Source: Betaproteobacteria bacterium (lineage in GTDB: Bacteria; Pseudomonadota; Gammaproteobacteria; Burkholderiales; Burkholderiaceae). Taken from it: a stretch of 52,523 nt of DNA. Positions 35,288 to 43,384 of the stretch are shown here, in pieces (the first letter of the stretch is position 1; the number at the start of each line of letters is the position of its first letter). The stretch is from positions 1 to 52,523 of the forward strand of contig JAGWXN010000001.1 in assembly GCA_018969885.1 (NCBI GenBank). Reading direction: 5' to 3'. The position numbers and the translations under genes were made by a program. The notes beneath the pieces are model-generated. The model saw only the letters and a program-made list of their open reading frames with translations. It was not told the origin of the DNA and did no database searches.

Positions 35288-36475
35288 TTACAGCCGACCG
35301 AGCATCAACCCCTTTAGATACTCGCCTTCGGGATGGGTCATGGACACCGGATGGTCTTCGCCCGCCGCCAGCCGCGCAAGCATCTGGGCATCCACCCGTG
35401 CATCGATCACCGCCCCCGCCACCACTTTCTGAAACAGATCAACCGACACGGCACCCGAACATGAAAACGTGAGGAGCCGTCCCCCGGGAGCAAGCAGACG
35501 GAGCGCCGCGAGGCTCAGCTGCTTGTAGGCCCGGGTGGCGCGATCGAGGTGCTGCACCGATGGCGCGAACTTGGGCGGGTCGAGCACGATCAGGTCGAAC
35601 TGCCTGCGCTCGGATGCAAACTGCTTCAGCGCATCGAACACGTCGGCCTGGATCCAGTGTGCGGGCGATTCAATAGGATTCAATGACTGTTGCGTTCGCG
35701 CAACTTCCAGCGCGTCCGCGCTCGAGTCGATCGACCAGGCCTCGGCGGCACCCGCCCGCAGCGCCGCGAGCGAAAACCCGCCGGTATAGCAAAAGCAGTT
35801 GAGCACGCGCCTGCCAGCGGCGAGGCCCGCGAGGAGCCGCCGGTTATCGCGCTGGTCGATGTAGAAGCCCGTCTTGTGGCCTCGGAGCACATCAACCTGA
35901 TAGATCACGCCGTCCTCGCGGATCACCACCGGCCCGGCGGGTGGCGCCCCGCGCAGGGTGCCCTCGCGGCTTGGCAGGCCCTCGCGCTGGCGCGAAGCGG
36001 CATCCGAACGCTCATAGATCCGGTCGATTCCGGTAGCCGCGGTGAGCGCATCGGCGATCGCCTCGCGGCGCGCATCGACGCCGGCCGCCATCAGCTGCAC
36101 CACCAGCTGGTCGGCGTACTGGTCGACAATCAGCCCAGGCAGGCCGTCAGCCTCGCCGAACACCAGACGGCGCGCGTCGGTCCGCGCAGCCAGCGCCGCA
36201 CGGCGGGCGACGGCGGCCGCAATGTGCGCCTGCAGCCAGGCATCGTCCGGCACCTCGGTCTCGACAAACGACCAGGCGCGGGCGCGGATGCTCGAGGCCG
36301 GGCTGAATGCCGCCCAGGCCAGAAAGCGCTGATCGGCACCCACCACACGCACCAGATCGCCCGGCGCGGGGCGACCGCTCACCCGCGCCACCGCGCCCGC
36401 ATAGATCCAGGGATGACGGCGCAACAGCGACCGTTCCTTCCCGGGGTGAAGTTCCAGCGTGGCCACGGCGGTCAT
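35288..36475 (-). CDS. rlmI: RlmI-like class I rRNA methyltransferase (PUA domain)
   Basis: The 395-residue protein has an N-terminal PUA-like domain (HPWIYAGAVARVSGRPAPGD) and a Rossmann methyltransferase domain. Motif I is VLNCFCYTGGFSLAALRAGA, motif IV is LIVLDPPKFA, and the late cysteine lies in LLTFSCSGAVS. This fits the RlmI/RlmK group that makes m5C1962 in 23S rRNA. It has an insert of about 20 residues (SRQREGLPSREGTLRG) not expected in E. coli RlmI. Its ATG overlaps the xerC stop by four bases. Confidence 0.9.
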   Translation of the reverse strand: MTAVATLELHPGKERSLLRRHPWIYAGAVARVSGRPAPGDLVRVVGADQRFLAWAAFSPASSIRARAWSFVETEVPDDAWLQAHIAAAVARRAALAARTDARRLVFGEADGLPGLIVDQYADQLVVQLMAAGVDARREAIADALTAATGIDRIYERSDAASRQREGLPSREGTLRGAPPAGPVVIREDGVIYQVDVLRGHKTGFYIDQRDNRRLLAGLAAGRRVLNCFCYTGGFSLAALRAGAAEAWSIDSSADALEVARTQQSLNPIESPAHWIQADVFDALKQFASERRQFDLIVLDPPKFAPSVQHLDRATRAYKQLSLAALRLLAPGGRLLTFSCSGAVSVDLFQKVVAGAVIDARVDAQMLARLAAGEDHPVSMTHPEGEYLKGLMLGRL

Positions 36476-37620
36476 GACGGCTTCCGATCGGTGGCGCGGG
36501 CGGCACGACCGGGCCGCTCGGGTGGCGCGACCCCGCTCGACGATGCGGCGCCCCGCGCGCCTCGGGTCGAGGTTGCACTGACGGCTGCGGCCGCCCCTGA
36601 GGCGGGCGCGGCGGGCGACGGATCGGCTCGCCGCGCGCGCGGATGGGCCGCGTCATACACCGCTGCGAGCCGTTGAAAATCGAGCGCGGTGTACACCTGG
36701 GTGCTGGCAATGCTCGCGTGTCCCAGCAACTCCTGGACTGCGCGCAGATCGCCGCTTGACTGCAGCAGGTGGCTGGCAAATGAGTGGCGCAGCATGTGCG
36801 GATGGACGCTCGCCGCCACACCCTGGGCGATGCCGCGCCGCTTCAGGCGCAGCTGAACCGATCTCGCCGACAGGCGCTGGCCACGGCGAGATAAAAACAA
36901 GGCACGCTCATCAGGCAATGATTTGAGCGTAAGGAAGCGCTCACGTTCGGACAGCCAGGTGCGCAGTGCGGCCAGGGCATCACGGCCGACCGGCACGCTT
37001 CGCCGCTTGGCGCCTTTGCCGGTGACGATCACCTCGGCCTCGGCCAGACTCAGCCAGCTCGCCGAGCGTGGCCGCCCGGACGCGGGTTCGAAATATCGGA
37101 TGTCGAGGCTGATGAGTTCGGCCAGCCGCAGACCTGAGGAATAGAGCAGCTCGGCGATCGCGCGGTCGCGCAGCGCCTCGAACCCCTCGGCCTGGGGGTC
37201 GGCCACCAGCCGCACCGCCTGATCCGGGGCAAGCGCCGAAGGCAGCCGCTTCGGTAGCCGTGGCGCCCTGACCCCGCGCGCCGGATTGCCCGCGCCGCCC
37301 CGGTGCTCGGCCAGCCAGTCGAAAAACCCGCGCCAGGCGGACAGCCGGCGCGCGATGCTGCGGGGCGAGGCCCCGTCTCGGCTCGCCCGCGCGACCCAAC
37401 CCCGCACCGCGCGCTCATCCACGCCGCCCCAGTCGAACGCTGACCCCGCGCCACGGCGCTCGCAGGCGAGTGCGGCGAGTGGAGCCAGATCGGCCTGGTA
37501 GGCAGCGATCGTCCGCAGGGAGTAACCCCGCTCGATCCGCAGCTGCTCAAGAAACGATGTGATGTCGGCCTCGCCCGCCTGCCGCGGCGCGTCCGGCGGG
37601 CTCGCGCGGGCTCCGGTCAT
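36472..37620 (-). CDS. xerC: Tyrosine recombinase XerC with C-terminal extension
   Basis: XerC, with XerD, resolves chromosome dimers at dif. The 382-residue protein has the N-terminal SAM-like domain (ERGYSLRTIAAYQADL). The catalytic domain shows YSSGLRLAELISLD, VTGKGAKRRSVPVG, HPHMLRHSFASHLLQSSGD and HASIASTQVYTALDF. The nucleophile is Y310. About 72 residues follow it, versus about 23 in E. coli XerC, and they are Ala/Pro/Arg-rich. The gene order dapF-DUF484-xerC is the classical one. Confidence 0.95.
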   Translation of the reverse strand: MTGARASPPDAPRQAGEADITSFLEQLRIERGYSLRTIAAYQADLAPLAALACERRGAGSAFDWGGVDERAVRGWVARASRDGASPRSIARRLSAWRGFFDWLAEHRGGAGNPARGVRAPRLPKRLPSALAPDQAVRLVADPQAEGFEALRDRAIAELLYSSGLRLAELISLDIRYFEPASGRPRSASWLSLAEAEVIVTGKGAKRRSVPVGRDALAALRTWLSERERFLTLKSLPDERALFLSRRGQRLSARSVQLRLKRRGIAQGVAASVHPHMLRHSFASHLLQSSGDLRAVQELLGHASIASTQVYTALDFQRLAAVYDAAHPRARRADPSPAAPASGAAAAVSATSTRGARGAASSSGVAPPERPGRAARATDRKPS

Positions 37621-37651
37621 TGGGGGGCCTTGACGAGGCAGGCCGCGTGGC

Positions 37652-38332
37652 TCAACCCGGCTCGCTCAGCCGGCCAAGCGCCGCACTGGCCAGTTCGGCG
37701 ATCCGCTCAAGAAACGACACCCCCATGCCGGCATGGAAGCGGTCCGCGTCCCCCGAGCCCAGCACCAGGAGACCAAAGCTTTGCGGGCTCGCGCCATGGC
37801 GAAGCGGCAGGAGCGCAATGGAGCGCGCATCCGCGCCCGCGCTGGGTAGCCAGCCGGCAAAGCGCAGGTCGCCCCGCGGACCGCAGTACGGAATACGCAT
37901 GGCGTCGACCTGATCGATCCATTCGGGAGGCGTGGCTCGAACCCACTCGGGCGACAGCGCACCGGTCTTCACGCGCCAGAGCCGGAGCGCCACGAGCGGC
38001 ACCGAAAAGCCACTGCGCATGCCATCGACCACAATGCCGGGCACCCGCTCGGGGGACTCGGCGAGCAGCAGGTCGCGCGTCCAGCGCTGCAGGCGCTCGC
38101 CGATCGCGTCGTTTTCCTTGCCGGTATGGACCAGATCGGCAAAGCGCCGTTCGATCAGGCGCAGTTTGTCGCGCAGCACCTCGAGCTGGCGCTCATGCAG
38201 CGAGATGGCGCGATTGCCATGCGCCGGGGCGAATCGCATGCTTGCGAGCAGGTCGGGGCGGGTTTCGAAGAAATCCGGATGGTCGCCAAGGTAGGCGGCA
38301 ACCTGTTCGTCTTGGATCGGGGGCTCACTCAT
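37652..38332 (-). CDS. DUF484 family GAF-like protein
   Basis: The 226-residue protein begins with IQDEQVAAYLGDHPDFFETR and continues with a coiled coil, ISLHERQLEVLRDKLRLIE. A GAF-like C-terminal domain follows, with LPLRHGASPQSFGLLVLGSGD. This is the DUF484/YigA pattern. The biochemical function is unknown. The conserved location between dapF and xerC suggests a link to chromosome or envelope processes only by context. Confidence 0.92.
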   Translation of the reverse strand: MSEPPIQDEQVAAYLGDHPDFFETRPDLLASMRFAPAHGNRAISLHERQLEVLRDKLRLIERRFADLVHTGKENDAIGERLQRWTRDLLLAESPERVPGIVVDGMRSGFSVPLVALRLWRVKTGALSPEWVRATPPEWIDQVDAMRIPYCGPRGDLRFAGWLPSAGADARSIALLPLRHGASPQSFGLLVLGSGDADRFHAGMGVSFLERIAELASAALGRLSEPG

Positions 38333-38349
38333 TGGGGGGAAGGCTCCGT

Positions 38350-39249
38350 TTAACCGGGCGTGACGGGGGTGAACGAGAAATGACCGGCCGACGCGCCCTC
38401 GGGAAGCGCGACCTCGCCTTCAAACACGGTTTCAGCGGGACCGGTCATCCGCACCGCCTGTCCAGGTTGCCAGGCGATGGTGACCTCACCGCCACGCATC
38501 CGAACCCGAACCGGCGAGGACACCCGCTCCTGCCGAATCGCCGAAACAGCGGCCGCGCAGGCACCCGTGCCGCAGGCCAGGGTCTCGCCCGCACCGCGCT
38601 CCCAGACCCGAAGCGCGATCGACTGCGGGCCGGTGACCTGCATGAAGCCGACGTTGACCCGGCGCGCGAATCGTCGGTGATGTTCGATCCGCGGGCCCTC
38701 GGTGGTAACCGGGGCATGGTCCAGATCGTCGACCTGAAGCACGGCATGCGGATTACCCATGGAGAGCACCGAGGCCCAGCGAAGCTCGTGGTCCAACTCA
38801 ATGGGCCACTGCGAGTCGGCACCCACCGACCGCGGGGTAAGCCCCGCGGAATCGAAGGGCACACGCTCGGCGTCGAAAATGGGCGCGCCCATGTCAACGC
38901 TCACCTGGCCATCGGCGCCGATCGACAGTTCGAGCACGCCCGCAAGCGTCTGCACCCGAATCGGGTCTCGCGCTGACAGGCCTTGCTCGCGCACGAACCG
39001 AACGAAGCAGCGCGCGCCGTTGCCGCAGTGCTCGACCTCGTCGCCATCGGCATTGAAGATGCGGTAGCGGAAATCGACACCCGGGTCGCTGGCGGGCTCG
39101 ACCAAGAGCACCTGATCGGCACCAATGCCGAAATGGCGATCGGCGAGCCAGCGCACCTGGGCCGACGAGAGCGCGAGCGCCTGGCGCACGCCATCGAGCA
39201 CGACAAAGTCGTTGCCAGCGCCCTGCATCTTGGTAAACCGCAGTTTCAT
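38350..39249 (-). CDS. dapF: Diaminopimelate epimerase
   Basis: DapF converts LL- to meso-diaminopimelate for lysine and peptidoglycan. The 299-residue protein has the two active-site cysteines: C75 in [13 protein letters not shown] and C226 in [12 protein letters not shown]. The N-terminus reads [23 protein letters not shown] 39249 is chosen because this is the family start. An earlier in-frame start lies in the gap with the acyltransferase gene. Lengths of E. coli DapF (274) and this copy differ modestly. Confidence 0.97.
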   Translation of the reverse strand: MKLRFTKMQGAGNDFVVLDGVRQALALSSAQVRWLADRHFGIGADQVLLVEPASDPGVDFRYRIFNADGDEVEHCGNGARCFVRFVREQGLSARDPIRVQTLAGVLELSIGADGQVSVDMGAPIFDAERVPFDSAGLTPRSVGADSQWPIELDHELRWASVLSMGNPHAVLQVDDLDHAPVTTEGPRIEHHRRFARRVNVGFMQVTGPQSIALRVWERGAGETLACGTGACAAAVSAIRQERVSSPVRVRMRGGEVTIAWQPGQAVRMTGPAETVFEGEVALPEGASAGHFSFTPVTPG

Positions 39250-39257
39250 GGACGCGA

Positions 39258-40181
39258 TTATCGCCGATCGTAAGGCGATGCTTCGCCCGGCGGGCGGGTC
39301 TTGAATCGGCGGTGCGTCCAAAGATATTGCTCGGGCATATCGAGCACCCGCGCTTCGATGAAAGCATTCATCTGCCGCGTGGCCGCCTCCAGATCATCCA
39401 CCGGGTAGTCGGTCCAGCCCGGGTGAAATACACCGACGTAGCCGCGATCGGTCATCCGCGTCACCAGCGGTACCACCACCGCGCCGGTCAGTCGGGCAAG
39501 CCGCGCCACCGAGGTGACCGTCGCCGTCGACACGCCAAAAAATGGCACGAACAGCGCGTCGCGCGCGCCCAGATCCATGTCAGGCAGAAAATAAAACGCC
39601 CCGCCGTCGCGCAGCCACCGAACCGCCGGCCGCAGGCCCTCGTTACGAAGCAGCATGGTGCCCTGAAACCGGCTGCGGCCGCGCGTCATGGCCTCGTTCA
39701 GCACATCGCTTTTCTGCCGGGCATACATGGATGCGAGCCGCGGATGCTCAAGGAGGAGCCGGATGCCCCCGGCATCGATGCCCACGAAATGCGGCGCGAG
39801 CACAATCACCGGCCGACCCGCCCTGACCGGCTCGAGAAAGTGTTGCATTCCCTCGAGACGACAGAGCTCAACAATGCGCTCCCGCGGGGCATACCAGAGG
39901 ATGAACCGGTCGAGAAAGCTGCGCGTAAACGCCTTGAAATGGGCGCGTGCGACGCGGCGCCGCTCAGCCTCGCTCCAGTGCGGAAAGCAGAGGGCGAGGT
40001 TCACCTGCGCGATCCGCCTGCGCGGCCACGCAAGGCCATAGAGCAGCATTCCGAGCGCATTGCCCAATCGCACCAGCCAGCCGTAGGGGAGCCGCGCAAG
40101 TCCCCGCAGCACCATGATGCCAAACCGCATCAGCACCTCGGCAGCGCGAGCCCGGGCGGAAACGGCAAGCGGCTCGCTCAT
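39258..40181 (-). CDS. LpxL/LpxM-type lipid A acyltransferase (HX4D)
   Basis: The 307-residue inner-membrane protein has an N-terminal hydrophobic segment. The acyltransferase motif is HFVGID (H131 to D136) in [38 protein letters not shown] and a terminal [15 protein letters not shown] follow. Family members add secondary acyl chains to lipid A from acyl-ACP. The exact acyl chain and position cannot be read. Its ATG overlaps the stop of the upstream paralogue, so the pair are translated together. Confidence 0.9.
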   Translation of the reverse strand: MSEPLAVSARARAAEVLMRFGIMVLRGLARLPYGWLVRLGNALGMLLYGLAWPRRRIAQVNLALCFPHWSEAERRRVARAHFKAFTRSFLDRFILWYAPRERIVELCRLEGMQHFLEPVRAGRPVIVLAPHFVGIDAGGIRLLLEHPRLASMYARQKSDVLNEAMTRGRSRFQGTMLLRNEGLRPAVRWLRDGGAFYFLPDMDLGARDALFVPFFGVSTATVTSVARLARLTGAVVVPLVTRMTDRGYVGVFHPGWTDYPVDDLEAATRQMNAFIEARVLDMPEQYLWTHRRFKTRPPGEASPYDRR

Positions 40182-41143
40182 GGGCGTGTCACCGGCGCAG
40201 CCGGCGCCCCGTCCGGCCGCTTGTAGCGGTTATAGCCCCACAGATACTGGTGGGGAGCAAGGCGAACAAGTTCCTCCATCTGGGCATTCAACGCTTCCGG
40301 CGTCGGCATGGGCTCGAAAGCCCGAAGCCGGATCCGCCAGCCGCCCCGGACCCGCTCGCCCACTGCGATCACCACCGAAGCCCCGGTTGCCTGCGCAAGT
40401 TTCATGGGAAGCGTCATGGTGAACGCGGGCTCGCCGAAAAACATCGCCCAGCGACCTTCGCCGGCACCCGGCACCTGATCAGGGAGTAAGCCCACCGCAG
40501 CGCCGGCGCGCAGCGCCCGAAGCATTGCCCGCACGCCTGAGAGCGCGGCCGGCACGGGATGAAGCCCTTCACCACCCCGGGCCCGCGCCAGAAGCGCCCC
40601 CAGCGCAGCCTTGCGCGGCGGGCGAAACATCACGGTGATGGGCGCGCGCAGCGCATACCACCGCGCGGTGACCTCAAACGCCCCAAGGTGCGGGGTAAGA
40701 AAGAGAATGCCGCGGCCGGCCCGCTCGGCGGCCTCGAGCACCGCCCGATCGTCGCAGCGGACGCGGCGCGCAATCGCCGCAGACGGCCGCATCCAGATAA
40801 AGGGGAGTTCGCCCGCCATCCGACCAGCCTCGATCGCCGCTCGCACCATGGGCAGCATGCCCCGAAAGCCTGCGCGGCCGAGATTGGCGCGCAACTTTCC
40901 TCGATAGCTTGCAGAGAGGACAAGTGCAGCGAGCCCCGCCACAGCGCCCAGCCCCCGCGCTGCGGCAAGCGGCAGGTGGGCGAGCGCGCTCGCGAGCCCG
41001 ACCAGCCAGCGGCCGGTTGCATCCGGCGACTGCGCCCGCTTTTCATGCGAAGGCGCGGCCGGTGACAAAGCGGCGCCCGCGCCCGATCCGGGCGGGGGCG
41101 GAGGTGAAGGTGCACGCGGTGGCACCGCAGGGTCGGCGGACAT
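40178..41143 (-). CDS. LpxL-like lipid A acyltransferase (HX4E)
   Basis: The 321-residue protein is a second member of the family. The motif is HLGAFE (H152 to E157) in ILFLTPHLGAFEVTARW. AAVGLLPDQVPGAGEGRWAMF and APHQYLWGYNRYKRPDG are also present. The first 45 residues are rich in Pro, Ala and Ser and have no homology I recognise. ATG 41143 is the nearest start. An in-frame start 147 bases upstream would run into the metK promoter gap. It is divergent from metK, as in other Burkholderiales. Confidence 0.88.
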   Translation of the reverse strand: MSADPAVPPRAPSPPPPPGSGAGAALSPAAPSHEKRAQSPDATGRWLVGLASALAHLPLAAARGLGAVAGLAALVLSASYRGKLRANLGRAGFRGMLPMVRAAIEAGRMAGELPFIWMRPSAAIARRVRCDDRAVLEAAERAGRGILFLTPHLGAFEVTARWYALRAPITVMFRPPRKAALGALLARARGGEGLHPVPAALSGVRAMLRALRAGAAVGLLPDQVPGAGEGRWAMFFGEPAFTMTLPMKLAQATGASVVIAVGERVRGGWRIRLRAFEPMPTPEALNAQMEELVRLAPHQYLWGYNRYKRPDGAPAAPVTRP

Positions 41144-41301
41144 GACAGGTAAGACGGGTAGGGCACCAGACCGGGGTCGGTCCTTGCAAAGCCGAAAGCG
41201 TACGCTTCCTGCGCAATCAAGGTGGTGTAGGCCATACGGTGCCGCGCAGTCTATGCGAAGCCAGGCGCCCGGCGCGACGCCGGGACCCACGCGAAGCCGG
41301 C

Positions 41302-41307
41302 TATAAT
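41302..41307 (+). promoter_or_regulatory. -10 box (TATAAT) of the metK leader
   Basis: A perfect TATAAT lies in the gap between the divergent acyltransferase gene and metK. No convincing -35 is seen. A start site near 41314 would give metK a leader of about 180 bases, unusually long for this compact window. The stretch 41144-41301 upstream holds no gene or other element I can support. Confidence 0.55.
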
Positions 41308-41313
41308 TCGCAT

Positions 41314-41494
41314 TGCCGAGTTAAGGACAACTTGCGGGGCAGGGACCGATCGGGTCCGAAATACCGCTAAAGCGTCGCCGCTTCTCCAGGGATCGGCCAC
41401 GCCGAAGGTAACTCCGCGGCGCAGGTGCCCGTCACCGCCCGCCGCGGATGCCGTCCAGTCGAACCGTTACGACGACATTCCAGAGGAGAAAGCT
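41314..41494 (+). promoter_or_regulatory. Structured metK 5' leader, candidate cis-regulatory RNA
   Basis: The leader has at least three local hairpins. GGACC/GGTCC (41343-41347 with 41353-41357) is followed by CGC-TAAA-GCG (41365-41374). A two-part stem TCCGCGGCG/CGCCGCGGA (41414-41422 with 41441-41449) encloses GGTG/CACC. CCGATC at 41346-41351 can also pair with GATCGG at 41391-41396, so two exclusive folds are possible. The ribosome site GAGGAG is at 41483-41488. It does not match the SAM-I, SAM-II, SAM/SAH or SAH riboswitch consensus as I know them. High GC makes chance hairpins likely. Confidence 0.4.
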
Positions 41495-42655
41495 GTGGCC
41501 AACGATTATCTGTTTACCTCCGAATCCGTTTCTGAGGGTCACCCCGACAAGGTGGCTGACCAGATCTCGGACGCGATCCTCGACGCCATCCTTGCGCAGG
41601 ACAAGACCTCGCGCGTGGCGGCCGAAACCCTATGCAATACCGGTCTGGTGGTGCTCGCGGGCGAGATCACCACGCGTGCCAACGTCGACTACATCCAGGT
41701 CGCGCGCGACACGCTGAAATCGATCGGCTACGACAACACCGATTACGGCATCGACTACAAAGGCTGCGCCGTGCTGGTCGCCTACGACAAGCAGTCGCCG
41801 GACATCAAACAGGGCGTCGATGCCGCACACGACGACAACCTCGAGCAGGGCGCGGGTGACCAGGGCCTCATGTTCGGTTACGCCTGCGATGAAACGCCGG
41901 AGCTCATGCCCTCGGCAATCTATTACTCGCATCGCCTGGTCGAGCGTCAGTCGCAGGTGCGCAGAAGCGGCAAGCTCGGCTGGCTCCGCCCTGATGCCAA
42001 ATCGCAGGTGACGCTGCGCTACGCCGATGGCCGCCCGGTCTCGGTCGACACCGTCGTGCTCTCAACCCAGCACGCCCCGGATGTCTCCATGGAGACCATT
42101 CGCGAAGGCGTGATCGAGGAAATCATCAAGCCGGTGATCCCTGCCTCGCTCATCAAGGGCGACATCAAGTATCTGATCAACCCGACCGGCCGGTTTGTGG
42201 TGGGTGGCCCGCAGGGTGACTGCGGTCTCACGGGTCGCAAGATCATTGTCGACACCTATGGTGGTGCGGCCCCGCACGGCGGCGGCGCCTTCTCCGGCAA
42301 AGACCCCTCCAAGGTTGACCGTTCGGCCGCTTACGCCGCGCGCTATGTGGCGAAAAATATCGTTGCGGCGGGGCTCGCCAGCCGCTGCCTGGTGCAGGTG
42401 TCCTACGCGATTGGGGTCGCGCGGCCCACGTCGGTGTGGATCACCACCCAGGGCACGGGCAAGGTGAGTGACGCGCGCATTGCGGAGCTGGTGCAGCAGC
42501 ATTTCGATCTGCGCCCGAAGGGCATCGTGAAGATGCTGGACCTTCTTCGTCCCATCTATCGCAAGACCGCCGCTTACGGGCATTTCGGCCGCGACGAGCC
42601 GGAGTTCAGCTGGGAGCGCACGGATCGCGCCGAGGCGCTCAAAGCCTCGGCATGA
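41495..42655 (+). CDS. metK: S-adenosylmethionine synthetase
   Basis: MetK makes S-adenosylmethionine from methionine and ATP. The 386-residue protein has [20 protein letters not shown] at the start. [21 protein letters not shown] and the phosphate loop [20 protein letters not shown] are also present. The GTG start at 41495 is six bases after GAGGAG and gives the family start [10 protein letters not shown]. It heads the methionine-cycle island with ahcY and metF downstream. Confidence 0.98.
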   Translation: MANDYLFTSESVSEGHPDKVADQISDAILDAILAQDKTSRVAAETLCNTGLVVLAGEITTRANVDYIQVARDTLKSIGYDNTDYGIDYKGCAVLVAYDKQSPDIKQGVDAAHDDNLEQGAGDQGLMFGYACDETPELMPSAIYYSHRLVERQSQVRRSGKLGWLRPDAKSQVTLRYADGRPVSVDTVVLSTQHAPDVSMETIREGVIEEIIKPVIPASLIKGDIKYLINPTGRFVVGGPQGDCGLTGRKIIVDTYGGAAPHGGGAFSGKDPSKVDRSAAYAARYVAKNIVAAGLASRCLVQVSYAIGVARPTSVWITTQGTGKVSDARIAELVQQHFDLRPKGIVKMLDLLRPIYRKTAAYGHFGRDEPEFSWERTDRAEALKASA

Positions 42656-42670
42656 TCGCCGTCAAGGTGT

Positions 42671-42741
42671 AACGCCGGAGAATTTGAGTTAATGCAGTCC
42701 ATGGCTGCTTCACTCAAACATCTGATCGATTCTCCGGCGTT
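42671..42741. other. Long compound inverted repeat after metK
   Basis: Sixteen bases past the metK stop, AACGCCGGAGAAT (42671-42683) pairs perfectly with ATTCTCCGGCGTT (42729-42741). Inside, TTGAGT (42684-42689) pairs with ACTCAA (42712-42717), and GCAG/CTGC (42694-42697 with 42705-42708) closes a CCATGG-containing apex. The three stems stack as one 71-base arm with an 11-base bulge on the 3' side. No T-run follows, so it is not a standard terminator. It may be a 3' stabiliser, an attenuator or a small RNA. Confidence 0.6.
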
Positions 42742-43128
42742 CACCCACGGCAACCCCGGGTCGCCGTCCGCCGCCTGCTGCCGGGTGGCGGACGCGCTCG
42801 CGGGCGATTGCAGCAGTTCGCTAGGCGAGCGCCTGCAAATCGTTGAGTCAGAATGCGGTTTTGGCCAACGCTGTTCACGCGGCTGTGTCGGCCTGCCCCC
42901 GGCTGACTGCGGCTTTATCGGCGCCGGGCGCTCGAGCATCGGCCGGGTGGCGCAACCGTCGGACGCTGCCGCAAACGGAAACGCACCCTGCTTTGAAGAG
43001 GCGGGGAGCGCAACCGGTTCTGGATAGTTGGGTCGGGCTGCCCGGCGCCCCAACTCGTGCGACCTCCTTCGCCGTTTGAGTTTCCCCATGCCGTGCAAGG
43101 TCTGACCGGTCGCCTCAGACCGCGCTGC
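42742..43128. other. Gene-free stretch between metK and the ahcY promoter
   Basis: I see no convincing gene here. A 111-codon frame from 42692 has a weak start, many cysteines and more A/T in third positions than neighbours, and I do not accept it. One hairpin stands out: GTTGGG/CCCAAC (43027-43032 with 43049-43054) with an inner CGGG/CCCG stem. It may end transcription from metK, although no T-run follows. The rest has no repeat, promoter or RNA that I recognise. Confidence 0.5.
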
Positions 43129-43134
43129 TATCAT
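43129..43134 (+). promoter_or_regulatory. Extended -10 box of the ahcY riboswitch transcript
   Basis: TGCTATCAT (43126-43134) is an extended -10 type element (TGn before TATCAT). The predicted start near 43141 falls three bases before the first paired base of the SAH riboswitch. No -35 with usual spacing is seen, as is normal for extended -10 promoters. The exact fit to the riboswitch start is the main support. Confidence 0.6.
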
Positions 43135-43143
43135 CTCGGTCTT

Positions 43144-43303
43144 GCTTCGAGGAGCGCTGCAACGCGACATCGTCTGTCGCTGCCAGGCTCGAAGCGGCGA
43201 ACGTCCTGCCCGCGTGTCCCGTCCCCACGGAGCCCTGCGCGGTCTATCTCAACCGGCCGACTGGCCCAGGCAAGAGAAAGATGCTCGCTGTTGAACGGCG
43301 CTC
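43144..43303 (+). promoter_or_regulatory. S-adenosylhomocysteine (SAH) riboswitch
   Basis: SAH riboswitches raise expression of SAH-recycling genes when SAH accumulates. The core consensus is clear. GCTTCGAG (43144-43151) pairs with CTCGAAGC (43188-43195). GCGACA/TGTCGC (43164-43169 with 43175-43180) forms the second stem. The GAGGAGCGCTGC and GCCAGGCTCG joining sequences are present. The distal AACGGCGCTC supplies GCGCTC (43298-43303), which pairs with GAGCGC (43152-43157) as the pseudoknot. About 100 bases lie between the first stem and the pseudoknot strand, so the optional third domain must be large. ahcY starts about 80 bases downstream. Confidence 0.9.
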
Positions 43304-43384
43304 GTTGACCCGCGGTTAGTCCGAGGTCGGCGAGCACCCGCCACCGTCCCGTACCGACCGCTTCATCATCGATGGAGTGTGTTC

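Noticed and set aside
41314..41494. Assignment of the metK leader to a known SAM riboswitch class
   Set aside because: The GCTAAAG segment recalls part of SAM-II, but the surrounding stem and pseudoknot sequences do not match that or other known classes.
42692..43027. 111-codon frame in the metK-ahcY gap
   Set aside because: Its start lies inside the compound hairpin, ribosome spacing is poor, third positions are richer in A/T than in neighbours, and the product is cysteine-rich with no recognisable family.
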